This document shows, one piece after another, positions 8,761 to 15,609 of a stretch of 29,053 bases of DNA. Each line of letters begins with the position of its first letter. Within the stretch, counting starts at the first letter, position 1. The position numbers and the translations under genes were made by a program. The notes below the pieces were generated by a model. It was not told where the DNA came from. It did not search any database and was given only the letters and a program-made list of their open reading frames with translations. The DNA is from Deltaproteobacteria bacterium (GTDB lineage: Bacteria > Myxococcota > UBA796 > SXON01), in NCBI GenBank assembly GCA_947483545.1, contig CANKNP010000016.1:1-29053 (forward strand), read 5' to 3'.

Positions 8761-9252
8761 GTGCCGACCTTCCGCCAGTTCCTGCTGCTCTCGCTCCTCT
8801 GGGCAGCGGTCGCCTGGATCACCAGCGCGATCTGGGGCGTGATGGACCTGCACCAGCCCTGGCGCGAGGCCTTTTTTCACTACTATGCCGTGCGGGCGCC
8901 CTTTGTTGGCGCGGTGGTGGGCATCCTCTGGGCGCCGGTGCTGTGCGCTGGCATGGTCCCAGGGCGGCCGAGCCGGCTGGCGGGGCGGTTGCCTGGGCTC
9001 GCCGTGGAGGGGAGGACCCGGCTTTGGGTGCGCGCGATCCAGGGGTCGGTCACCGGCGTGCTCATCGGGCCCACCGGCACGATCCTCTCGCTGCTGATCT
9101 GGCCCAACGACACGCAGAACTCCCGGTGGGAGGCGTTCAAGTGGGGCGGCTTCATCTGGTACTCCGACTGGAAGATCTTCGTGCCGATCGGCACCATCGC
9201 GGGGATCTTGAGCGTCTGGGTGGCGCTTCGCCTCCGGCAACGGCCCAACTGA
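8761..9252 (+). CDS. Small integral membrane protein, unknown function
   Basis: This is a hypothetical 163-aa protein that I do not recognise. It opens with GTG at 8761 without a strong Shine-Dalgarno. Hydrophobic segments are visible at about 7-25 (LLLSLLWAAVAWITSAI), 46-64, 96-114 (GVLIGPTGTILSLLIW) and 138-156, giving three to four membrane helices. Tryptophans are frequent at the predicted interfaces. It lies about 45 bases upstream of a D-2-hydroxyacid dehydrogenase on the same strand, but a functional link is not evident. The 8513-8760 stretch before it shows no gene. Confidence 0.6.
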   Translation: MPTFRQFLLLSLLWAAVAWITSAIWGVMDLHQPWREAFFHYYAVRAPFVGAVVGILWAPVLCAGMVPGRPSRLAGRLPGLAVEGRTRLWVRAIQGSVTGVLIGPTGTILSLLIWPNDTQNSRWEAFKWGGFIWYSDWKIFVPIGTIAGILSVWVALRLRQRPN

Positions 9253-9298
9253 TGCGCTTGAAATCGGGGGCTTGCCCCAAACCCGGCAGAAACCCAAC

Positions 9299-10201
9299 AT
9301 GAACGTGCTCTTGTGGGGGCGGGCGGAGTACGAACGCCCGTTGACCGCGCTGCGGGACCTGCCGGCCACGGTGATCACGGCGCTCGGCGAGGGTGCGCCC
9401 CTCGAGGAGGCCGACGTGATCGTGGTCCCGAGCCGACAGCGAGTGAGGGCCGAGCACATCCCGCGGATGAAGCGGGCGCGGCTTGTGCTGACCACAACCT
9501 CGGGCTTCGATCACGTGGATGTGGACGCGGTCCGAGCGGCCGGGATCGCCTGCGCACGGCTCCCGCTGGCCCGGCGGGATGCCGTCGTGCAGACCGCCCT
9601 GGGGATGTTGCTCTCGCTGACCCGACGGCTGGGCGCGTTGCAGGAGCCCGCCGCCCGCGGACACTGGGATCGTGCGGAGCTGCCCGTGTGGAACCCTGTG
9701 CTGCTCGGCACCGTCGGGGTGATTGGGCACGGGGTGATAGGCCAGGTGATGGCGCGGCAGTTGGAGTCGTTGGGCGCCCGGGTGTTGCGCTGCGACCCGC
9801 TGCTCCCCGATTCGGTGGACGTCGACCAGATCGTCGCCGAGGCCGACGCGATCACGCTCCACTGCGAGCTCACGCCCACGTCGGCGGGCATGTTCGACGC
9901 CTCGCGGATCGCCCGGATGCAGCCTGGGAGCGTGCTCGTCAACACCGCCAGGGGCCGACTCCTGGACACCACCGCAGCGCTCGACGCGCTGGGCACGGGG
10001 CACCTCGCGGGCCTGGGCATCGACGTGTTCCCGACCGAGCCGCCCGGCGATCTCGCGCGCTTTGTCGGGCCCCGCTGTATCGTCACGCCCCACGCAGCAG
10101 GTTGGCACCCCGGCTTGGACGATGCGATCGCGGAGGGCATCGCAAATGCAGTACACGCGCTGCTCCTCGACCGATCTGTGCCCTTCTCGCTCACACGCTG
10201 A
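9299..10201 (+). CDS. NAD-dependent D-2-hydroxyacid dehydrogenase
   Basis: This protein belongs to the D-isomer-specific 2-hydroxyacid dehydrogenase family, whose members interconvert 2-keto and D-2-hydroxy acids using NAD(H). It has 300 aa from ATG 9299; the frame extends to a TTG at 9272, but the ATG is the natural start. The NAD-binding loop is GHGVIG at 143-148, a slight variant of GxGxxG. The catalytic triad is present: Arg218 in NTARG, Glu247 in DVFPTEP and His265 in TPHAAG. It resembles phosphoglycerate and glyoxylate/hydroxypyruvate reductases but lacks a C-terminal ACT domain, so it is not a long-form SerA. Substrate is unresolved. Confidence 0.88.
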   Translation: MNVLLWGRAEYERPLTALRDLPATVITALGEGAPLEEADVIVVPSRQRVRAEHIPRMKRARLVLTTTSGFDHVDVDAVRAAGIACARLPLARRDAVVQTALGMLLSLTRRLGALQEPAARGHWDRAELPVWNPVLLGTVGVIGHGVIGQVMARQLESLGARVLRCDPLLPDSVDVDQIVAEADAITLHCELTPTSAGMFDASRIARMQPGSVLVNTARGRLLDTTAALDALGTGHLAGLGIDVFPTEPPGDLARFVGPRCIVTPHAAGWHPGLDDAIAEGIANAVHALLLDRSVPFSLTR

Positions 10202-10320
10202 ACTACTACCCGCAGAGTTCCCCGTGACGTGCGCGAATCTTGACCCCGCGCAGACGCCGACAGGCAAGCCCGCGGCCCTTCAGGCCGCGAGGAGGGGGGA
10301 GGCCGCGTGTCGCGGCCGGC

Positions 10321-10348
10321 GCGGGGGGAGGACGTGTCCTCCCCCCGC
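10321..10348. terminator. Long perfect GC hairpin
   Basis: A 13-bp perfect inverted repeat (GCGGGGGGAGGAC, GT, GTCCTCCCCCCGC) lies 120 bases after the hydroxyacid dehydrogenase stop and about 150 bases before the sigma-54 promoter. It may end the upstream transcript and insulate the promoter. No U-run follows. A smaller hairpin (GCGGGC, CGT, GCCCGC) is at 10392-10406. The 10202-10490 gap contains no convincing gene. Confidence 0.5.
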
Positions 10349-10490
10349 CCAGCAAGGAGCAGCGCGGGCCCTCGGCGCTCCGGGTTGGTTTGCGGGCCGT
10401 GCCCGCGCTGTGAGCAGGGCCGATTCCCACACGTCCCGAGCCATTTCGCGCAGAATCCCCGCGAACAGCGATGGGATCCTCCGTCTTCAA

Positions 10491-10507
10491 CTGGCACGGT
10501 TCTTGCT
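10491..10507 (+). promoter_or_regulatory. Sigma-54 (RpoN) -24/-12 promoter
   Basis: The sequence CTGGCACGGTTCTTGCT matches the sigma-54 consensus YTGGCACGRNNNTTGCW at every fixed position, with the invariant GG (10493-10494) and GC (10505-10506) 12 bases apart. Predicted transcription start is about 10517, giving a leader of about 60 bases to the ATG at 10577. Sigma-54 promoters need an enhancer-binding activator. The dyad at 10392-10406, about 110 bases upstream of the start point, is one place such a protein could bind. Confidence 0.85.
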
Positions 10508-10576
10508 TGGGTCGAACCAACCGGGCTGACGATCGACGTCGCCGGCCAAGTCGTCCCCAATCCCTCAGGAGTCCCC

Positions 10577-10852
10577 ATGCCAACGTCCGATACGCCCTTC
10601 AACGAAAAGCTCGAATACCTCCACCGCCTGCGCGATGAGCTCGGCCTCCAGATCCACCTCGGCGCCGAGGACATCCGGGAGGAGTGGGAGCACGCGGAGG
10701 TTCGCTGGGCGCGCCTGCAAGGGGAGGTCAAGCGGCTCGCCGAAGCATCGAAGCGGCCCTCCAAAAAGCTGAAGTCCGCTGCAGTTGCGCTCGCTCACGA
10801 GGTCGGGATCTCGTATACGCGCATCCAGTCGGCGTTGCAGCGTCCGGCGTAG
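10577..10852 (+). CDS. Small helical protein under sigma-54 control
   Basis: This is a hypothetical 91-aa protein. The start ATG 10577 has AGGAG at 10567-10571 with 5-base spacing, which fixes it against the longer open frame upstream. The chain is charged and mostly helical (EKLEYLHRLRDELGLQIHLG, then EEWEHAEVRWARLQGEVKRL), followed by a basic PSKKLKSAAVALAHEVGISYTRIQSAL tail that resembles a helix-turn-helix-sized segment. No signal peptide or membrane helix is present. The consensus sigma-54 promoter 60-70 bases upstream implies conditional expression, for example under nutrient limitation or a developmental cue in this lineage. I do not recognise the family. Confidence 0.72.
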   Translation: MPTSDTPFNEKLEYLHRLRDELGLQIHLGAEDIREEWEHAEVRWARLQGEVKRLAEASKRPSKKLKSAAVALAHEVGISYTRIQSALQRPA

Positions 10853-11007
10853 CGACGGCAGTCCTCTCCCCGAACTGGCGGCTCGGGCCCGCGTGATAGC
10901 CGTGCTTGATGTACTGCTTCTCCGAACCGGTTGGCCCCGTCCTCAGTACCCGCATTTTTGCTCGTGGGCTGGGCCTCCCGAACGCCGACATCTCGGCGTA
11001 GCCAGCG

Positions 11008-11850
11008 GTGTACGCTGGACGCGCCGCGCTCCTCGGAATCGCGCTCGCCGCCTGCCACCCCGACCCCGGGGCCGTGGTGACCCTCACGCTCGCCGACGGG
11101 ACCGCGGTGACCGGTACCATCGCCCACGAGTACGACCGCCGCAGCAACATCCTCCACCCGCAGGAGCGAGCGCCCAACGTCTACGCTGTCCTCACTGCGC
11201 CCGGCGACGTGCGCCTCGTGCCGGCGGACACGGTGGTCTGGACCTCCGTACACGGGCGGGAGATCGTCCCCACGCGATGGGCACAAAATCGCGCCGGCCC
11301 GGTCACCCTGGAGCGCCTGCCGTTCGACGGCGCGTGGCAGGTCCACGAGGACGGTCGAACCTACCACGCCCACGAGGGCGGCTGCGGCGACTTCGCCCTC
11401 GACCTTGACCGAGGGCCGAACGACGCCTTCGGCGCCCCCGTCACGTCTCCTGCCACCGGCACGGTGTCCATAGCGGTGGGGGACCGCCCGGACCACGACC
11501 CCAAGACGCCGGCGACGACTGGCGCGAACGCCGTGTTCATCACGTCTGGCGCCCCCTTCGAGATCGGGATGTACCACTTCGGCCAAGGGAGCCTGCGGAT
11601 CGCGGGGGGCGCGCGGGTGTCCGCCGGCCAGGCGTTGGGCGTGGTCGGCACCAGCGGCACGACCTACGGCGCGCACCTTCACCTCGGGGTCTTTCTACGC
11701 GGCGACGCCCTCCCCAAGGGGAGCTGCCACGGGTGGTCCGTGCCGTTCGTTTTCGACAGGCTCTACGTGTCCGCCCGAACGACCGGCGGTGTGCTTCGGC
11801 AGGCCGTTTACCCGCGGACGGGGGAGTGGGTCTCCAACGCGCCGTTCTGA
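11008..11850 (+). CDS. M23 (LytM)-like metallopeptidase-fold lipoprotein
   Basis: This is a probable envelope lipoprotein of 280 aa with a GTG start at 11008, a short signal sequence and lipobox LAAC at Cys16. The second half is a LytM/M23 beta fold: DFALDLDRG then FGAPVTSPATGTV at about 128-152, MYHFGQGSL with His190, VSAGQALGVVGTSGTTYG at 204-220, then the family HxH in GAHLHLGV (His223, His225). In active M23 endopeptidases the first zinc ligand is the His of an HxxxD motif; here the aligned position is Asp128 (DFALD). It may therefore be a non-canonical or inactive member that binds, rather than cuts, peptidoglycan. The N-terminal 100 residues contain a small beta-rich region of unknown role. 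Confidence 0.75.
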   Translation: MYAGRAALLGIALAACHPDPGAVVTLTLADGTAVTGTIAHEYDRRSNILHPQERAPNVYAVLTAPGDVRLVPADTVVWTSVHGREIVPTRWAQNRAGPVTLERLPFDGAWQVHEDGRTYHAHEGGCGDFALDLDRGPNDAFGAPVTSPATGTVSIAVGDRPDHDPKTPATTGANAVFITSGAPFEIGMYHFGQGSLRIAGGARVSAGQALGVVGTSGTTYGAHLHLGVFLRGDALPKGSCHGWSVPFVFDRLYVSARTTGGVLRQAVYPRTGEWVSNAPF

Positions 11851-11988
11851 CGACGGTGGGCCTTCGTTCAAGCCCGGTGGTATCGTGCGGCTGGAAGGTC
11901 CTCTCCATGCTGCGCTACACCGCCCTCGCCGATTCTCCCGCCGCGCGAGGGCGCGCGCCGGGATTATCGGCCAGTGTTGGCCAAGAAC

Positions 11989-12004
11989 GCCCGCATTCGC
12001 GGGC
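11989..12004. other. Short perfect hairpin upstream of the CotH gene
   Basis: GCCCGC, ATTC, GCGGGC forms a 6-bp stem with a 4-base loop in the 230-base gap between the M23-like gene and the CotH gene. It could be part of the 5' leader structure or a weak terminator. No other gene is visible in 11851-12080. Confidence 0.35.
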
Positions 12005-12070
12005 TTGTGTTCGCGTCGATTCGGGCGGGTCCGGCGCTACCGCGCCGTTCCTGCCCGAGACGCAAACACG

Positions 12071-12120
12071 GGAGCCAGCTTTGAAGGCACGCACTTCCTG
12101 CGGCCTTCAATTCTGGCTCC
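12071..12120 (+). promoter_or_regulatory. Start-site-sequestering mRNA hairpin of the CotH gene
   Basis: Left arm 12071-12088 (GGAGCCAGCTTTGAAGGC) pairs with right arm 12103-12120 (GCCTTCAATTCTGGCTCC): 8 bp, a 2x2 internal loop, then 8 bp, closing a 14-base loop. The left arm contains both the putative Shine-Dalgarno GGAG (12071-12074) and the TTG start (12081-12083). When folded, the transcript should block ribosome entry, suggesting translational control. Confidence 0.6.
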
Positions 12121-13745
12121 TCCTGGTTGCCTGCCGCGCGGGAGGTGGCGTCCCCTTGGGCGATCTCGATCCCGCAGCCGATTCCGACCCGATCGAGGAT
12201 CTGCCCTCCGCAGACTCCGACTCCGCCGATCCGGAGCCTGTGGACGAAGCCGACGCGGTGTTCGACCTGACCGCGGTCCACCGCATCGAGCTGACCATGG
12301 CGCCTGCAGACTGGCTCCAGGTGCGCGACAACCCCGGGACGGAGGCCTGGTACGCGGCCGATTTCCTCTGGGACGGCGAACCCATCGCCGGGATCGGCAT
12401 CCGCGCCTTCGGACAGGGCTCGGTGGTGGCCGGCAAGCCACCGTTGAAGCTCGACTTCGATCACTACACCGACGGGGTGGAGTGGCGCGGACTGGAGCAG
12501 ATCAAGCTGGACAGTTCGACGCAAGACGCTGGCTTCTTGAACGAGGCCGTCGGGACCAGGGTGCTGCGGGAGATGGGGCTGCCCGCGGCCCGAACCGGCT
12601 GGGCGGACGTCTCGGTCAACGGGGAGCACGCCGGCCTGTTCATCGTGCTGGAGTCCATCGACGACCAGTTCGTGAAGCGCTGGTTCGGCGAGGACGATCA
12701 GCCCCTCTACGGCATGGGCACCTGGATGTACGGCCAGGGGCTCAACCCCATCACGTGGGGCACGGTGCTCGATTGGTACGAGCCGCAGACCTCGGTCGGC
12801 GGCGACGGCAGCGAGATCCTCGCGGCGATCACGGCCACCGCGACGGGCAGCGACGCGGAATTCGAAGCGGCGGTGGACGTGGACGCGTTCACCCGAATCG
12901 CGGTGGCGCGGGCGGCGATCGGCGCCATCGACTCGTTCGCGGCGGACGGCAACAACTTCTACCTGCATGTGCAGGACGGTCGGATCTCCCCCATCGCTTG
13001 GGACCTGGACGCCGACCTCGGGTACCCCTACTACTTCGACAACGCCTTGCAGATGGGGCTCGAGGAGCCCTGGCTGTGGTCCCACGCGCGCAACAACCCC
13101 ATGACCGGCGCCATCTACTCCGATCCCGTCCACGCGCGGGCGGTCGCCGCAGGCTGGGACCTCCAGGGCTGGCTCGACCAACTCCTTCAGGGACCGCTCG
13201 ATTGGTCCACCGTCGATGCCCAGGTCGTCGGATACGCCGAGGTGATCCACGACTCCGCCTGCGCGGACACCTACAATTCCTGCACGTCGTTCGAGCACCG
13301 GGTGGTGGACCTGCGCTTCTTCTTGCACACCCGGCTCTCCACGCTCGCCGGCGGGGAGGTCGCGGCATGCGGCGCGTCACCGGCCTGGACGGTGGAGGCC
13401 CAGCAGGGTTCGGTGAGCGTGAACGCGACCACCTGGGGCCCAGGCTTGATGGTGGGTGGCGAGCACGCCTGCACCGGGCTCTATGCACCCGCCCCGAGCC
13501 GACTCGCGCTGACCGTGGGGGCCGGGACCCTCTCGGGCGCGGCGGGTGTCCAGGACCAGAACATGAACCCATCTGCCGGCGTGCGCTTCAGCATCGAGCA
13601 AGCGGGCGTCGTGCTCTGGGAGAGCGGGCTCGCACCGGCCTACACCGCCGCCGCGCCGTTCTCGGTGCCGGTGGCTGCGGGGAGCGTGGAGCTGGTAGCG
13701 GAGGGGAGCGGCGGGGCGAGCTGGGTGGACCTTTGGGTGCCGTGA
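12081..13745 (+). CDS. CotH-kinase family lipoprotein with C-terminal NPCBM-like domain
   Basis: CotH proteins are atypical protein kinases known from spore coats; homologues occur in many lineages as exported proteins. The chosen TTG start at 12081 has GGAG 6 bases upstream and gives 554 aa with a signal peptide (MKARTSCGLQFWLLLVAC) and lipobox Cys18. An acidic linker DPAADSDPIEDLPSADSDSA follows. The CotH core spans about 60-420: GIRAFGQGSVVAGKPPLKL at 106-124, IKLDSSTQDAGFLNEAV at 141-157, SVNGEHAGLFIVLESIDDQF at 178-197, and the metal/ATP motif WDLDADLG at 307-314. The last 115 residues (VRFSIEQAGVVLWESG, then WVDLWVP) look like an NPCBM carbohydrate-binding module. The upstream frame is open to 11733, but that N-terminus lacks export features. 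Confidence 0.85.
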   Translation: MKARTSCGLQFWLLLVACRAGGGVPLGDLDPAADSDPIEDLPSADSDSADPEPVDEADAVFDLTAVHRIELTMAPADWLQVRDNPGTEAWYAADFLWDGEPIAGIGIRAFGQGSVVAGKPPLKLDFDHYTDGVEWRGLEQIKLDSSTQDAGFLNEAVGTRVLREMGLPAARTGWADVSVNGEHAGLFIVLESIDDQFVKRWFGEDDQPLYGMGTWMYGQGLNPITWGTVLDWYEPQTSVGGDGSEILAAITATATGSDAEFEAAVDVDAFTRIAVARAAIGAIDSFAADGNNFYLHVQDGRISPIAWDLDADLGYPYYFDNALQMGLEEPWLWSHARNNPMTGAIYSDPVHARAVAAGWDLQGWLDQLLQGPLDWSTVDAQVVGYAEVIHDSACADTYNSCTSFEHRVVDLRFFLHTRLSTLAGGEVAACGASPAWTVEAQQGSVSVNATTWGPGLMVGGEHACTGLYAPAPSRLALTVGAGTLSGAAGVQDQNMNPSAGVRFSIEQAGVVLWESGLAPAYTAAAPFSVPVAAGSVELVAEGSGGASWVDLWVP

Positions 13746-13760
13746 GGGGCGCCAGGGCCA

Positions 13761-14639
13761 CTACGTCATAAACCCCGCGTTCGGCAGCTTCTCCATCTGC
13801 TCGCTGTCCACCTCGGTGAACGGCGGCCGCACACCCATCCGCAGGATGTGCTTCGTCGCGGCGACGTCCCCCGCGCGGGTCAGCGCCTGGCTCCGGGCGC
13901 GCCATGCCTCGCCCAGCTCCTCTTTGCCGCGCCACAGCCGGGACGCCATCTCCGGCCACACGTTCGCGGCCTTGCTGACGAGCCCGGCGAGCCCGTGGGT
14001 GCCGCGCAGCTCACCCGCCAGCCCGTCATCGCCGAGCCACGCGCGACCGGGGAACTGCTTGGCCAGCCGACGGACGCGGAACGCATCCCCAAAGCTGTCC
14101 AAAAAGCCGGCGATCCCGATCTCGCCGCTCAGCCGCTCCAACATCGTCGGGGACAGGTCATTGCCAAAGGCCGGGTGCATCCACGCGAAGATCGGGATGT
14201 GCACGGCCATCGCGGCCGTGCGATACCAGCTCATCAGCGCCTCGGGCTGAAGGGTGTGCAGCAGGGGCGGGGGCAAGATCACACCCATGGCACCCGAGGC
14301 CTCAGCGTGCTTTGCCAGGCGCGCAACTTGCCCGGGAGAAGGCGCCCAGATGCAGGGTAGCACCGGCTTTCCGGTCCCGACATCGCAGCACAACGTGATG
14401 ATCTGCTCCTTCTCCTCGGGGTCGAGCCACAGGAACTCGTCGGCGAGCGGGGCGAGACCCTCCCCGCCGCTCCCCAGGAGCCAGAGCAGGTGCGCGCGCA
14501 ACGCCCCGGTGTCAACGCGGCTGGTGCGGGCGAAGGGGACGACGTTGGCGACCAGCAGGCTCAAGGAAGGGTCCGGCGGAGTGCGGGGTTGAACGCACGG
14601 CTGCGACAAGAGTTTTACACGTCTGGCGCGCTTGCCCAA
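13761..14639 (-). CDS. DapA/DHDPS-fold protein lacking the Schiff-base lysine
   Basis: This 292-aa chain has the sequence order of the dihydrodipicolinate synthase/N-acetylneuraminate lyase TIM-barrel family: VVPFART near 33, GSGGEGLAPLADE at 56-68 (family GTTGE), IPIFAWMHPAFG at 148-159, IAGFLDSFGDAFRV at 176-189 (family IVGIKDSSGD), and GLVSKAANVWPE near 219. The two signature residues differ. The tyrosine of LYNIP is Trp153 and the lysine of GIKD is Leu180, so class I aldolase chemistry by the usual Lys is not possible. It may bind a ligand, act by another mechanism or be inactive. The first codon here is TTG; a TTG at 14564 (267 aa) is a plausible shorter start. It is convergent with the CotH gene, with a gap of 15 bases. 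Confidence 0.75.
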   Translation of the reverse strand: MGKRARRVKLLSQPCVQPRTPPDPSLSLLVANVVPFARTSRVDTGALRAHLLWLLGSGGEGLAPLADEFLWLDPEEKEQIITLCCDVGTGKPVLPCIWAPSPGQVARLAKHAEASGAMGVILPPPLLHTLQPEALMSWYRTAAMAVHIPIFAWMHPAFGNDLSPTMLERLSGEIGIAGFLDSFGDAFRVRRLAKQFPGRAWLGDDGLAGELRGTHGLAGLVSKAANVWPEMASRLWRGKEELGEAWRARSQALTRAGDVAATKHILRMGVRPPFTEVDSEQMEKLPNAGFMT

Positions 14640-14680
14640 GATATTCCTCTACCCGCCCCGACCCGACCGGAGTCCCCTCG

Positions 14681-15595
14681 ATGCTGCTCCTTGTCTCGAT
14701 GACCCTCTGCCCGCTGGTGGACGCCGCGGTGCTGAAGCCGACGTGGTCTGCCTCTTCCTACGCCCCGACCGCCGAGGGTGTGAGCTATGCAGCTTCAAAC
14801 CTGGGAGATGGCAAGGCGTCGAGCGCCTGGTTCGAAGGCGTGGACGGCAGCGGGCTCAACGAATGGGTGCAGGCCGACTTCGGCGCCGAGAAGACGATCA
14901 CTGGCTTTTCGATCTGGACCGGCTGGTGGTACACGGCATCGCAGTGGACCCACTACAGCCGTCCAAAGACGCTGCTGGTCGAGTTCTCCGACGGGACGAC
15001 CCAGGAGTTCGCCCTGCAGGACAGCTACACTCCGCAGTCGTTCGAGCTCGGGTCCTCGAAGAAGACCTCCACGATGAAGTTCAAGATCAAGAGCAACTTC
15101 TCCTCCGACGCTTACCCGGACACCGCGATCTCCGAGGTGCAGATCCGCGACACCTCCAACCCCGCCTTCGCGACCGTGCGGTCCTGGTCCGCGAGCACCA
15201 CGTTCACCGCCGACTCCGACGGCACCTACGAGGCCCAGAACGTCTCGGACGGCATCGTGGACACCGTGTGGTGCGAGGGCAACAAGAACGGCGATGGCAC
15301 GGGAGACTGGATCGAGCTCTCCCTCGCCAGCCGCCAGTCCATCTCCCGGCTCCAACTGCGCAATGGCAACGCCTACAACATCGGCGTCTACCTCAAGTCG
15401 AACCGGGGCACCCAGGCCACGCTGACCTTCAGCGACGGCGGGAGGGAGACCGTCACGATCAAAGACGCGTCGACCGAGCAGACCATCAGCTTTCCCGCAC
15501 ACACGACCGACAAGGTGCGCGTGACCTTCGACGTAGTGAAGAAAGGCACGGAGTACAACGATCTCTGCGTGGCGGAAGCGTACGTTCTCCCCTGA
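14681..15595 (+). CDS. Secreted protein with two discoidin/NADase-type glycan-binding domains
   Basis: This 304-aa exported protein has a short signal sequence (MLLLVSMTLCPLVDAA). GGAG at 14669-14672 supports the ATG at 14681. Two beta-sandwich repeats are visible. Repeat 1 (about 17-157) begins PTWSASSYAP, has NLGDGKASSAWFEG and EWVQADFGAEKTITGFSIW. Repeat 2 (about 165-304) begins RSWSASTTFTADSDGTYEAQ, has NVSDGIVDTVWCEG and DWIELSLASRQSISRLQL. These are hallmarks of the F5/8 type C-like and NADase-type glycan-binding families. No catalytic domain is present. It is likely a surface or secreted carbohydrate-binding protein. It is divergent from the DapA-fold gene and convergent with the MopE-repeat gene. 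Confidence 0.78.
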   Translation: MLLLVSMTLCPLVDAAVLKPTWSASSYAPTAEGVSYAASNLGDGKASSAWFEGVDGSGLNEWVQADFGAEKTITGFSIWTGWWYTASQWTHYSRPKTLLVEFSDGTTQEFALQDSYTPQSFELGSSKKTSTMKFKIKSNFSSDAYPDTAISEVQIRDTSNPAFATVRSWSASTTFTADSDGTYEAQNVSDGIVDTVWCEGNKNGDGTGDWIELSLASRQSISRLQLRNGNAYNIGVYLKSNRGTQATLTFSDGGRETVTIKDASTEQTISFPAHTTDKVRVTFDVVKKGTEYNDLCVAEAYVLP

Positions 15596-15609
15596 GGGCG
15601 GCTCAACAG

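Noticed and set aside
10102..10119. TTGGCACCCCGGCTTGG, a weak sigma-54-like match
   Set aside because: The -12 GC is missing and it lies within the hydroxyacid dehydrogenase coding region.
10862..11007. Possible small gene or promoter between the 91-aa gene and the M23-like gene
   Set aside because: No start with a ribosome site, no codon bias and no clear promoter elements could be supported.
11733..12080. N-terminal extension of the CotH frame
   Set aside because: It overlaps the M23-like gene and contains no export signal, whereas the TTG at 12081 gives a lipoprotein signal with a Shine-Dalgarno.
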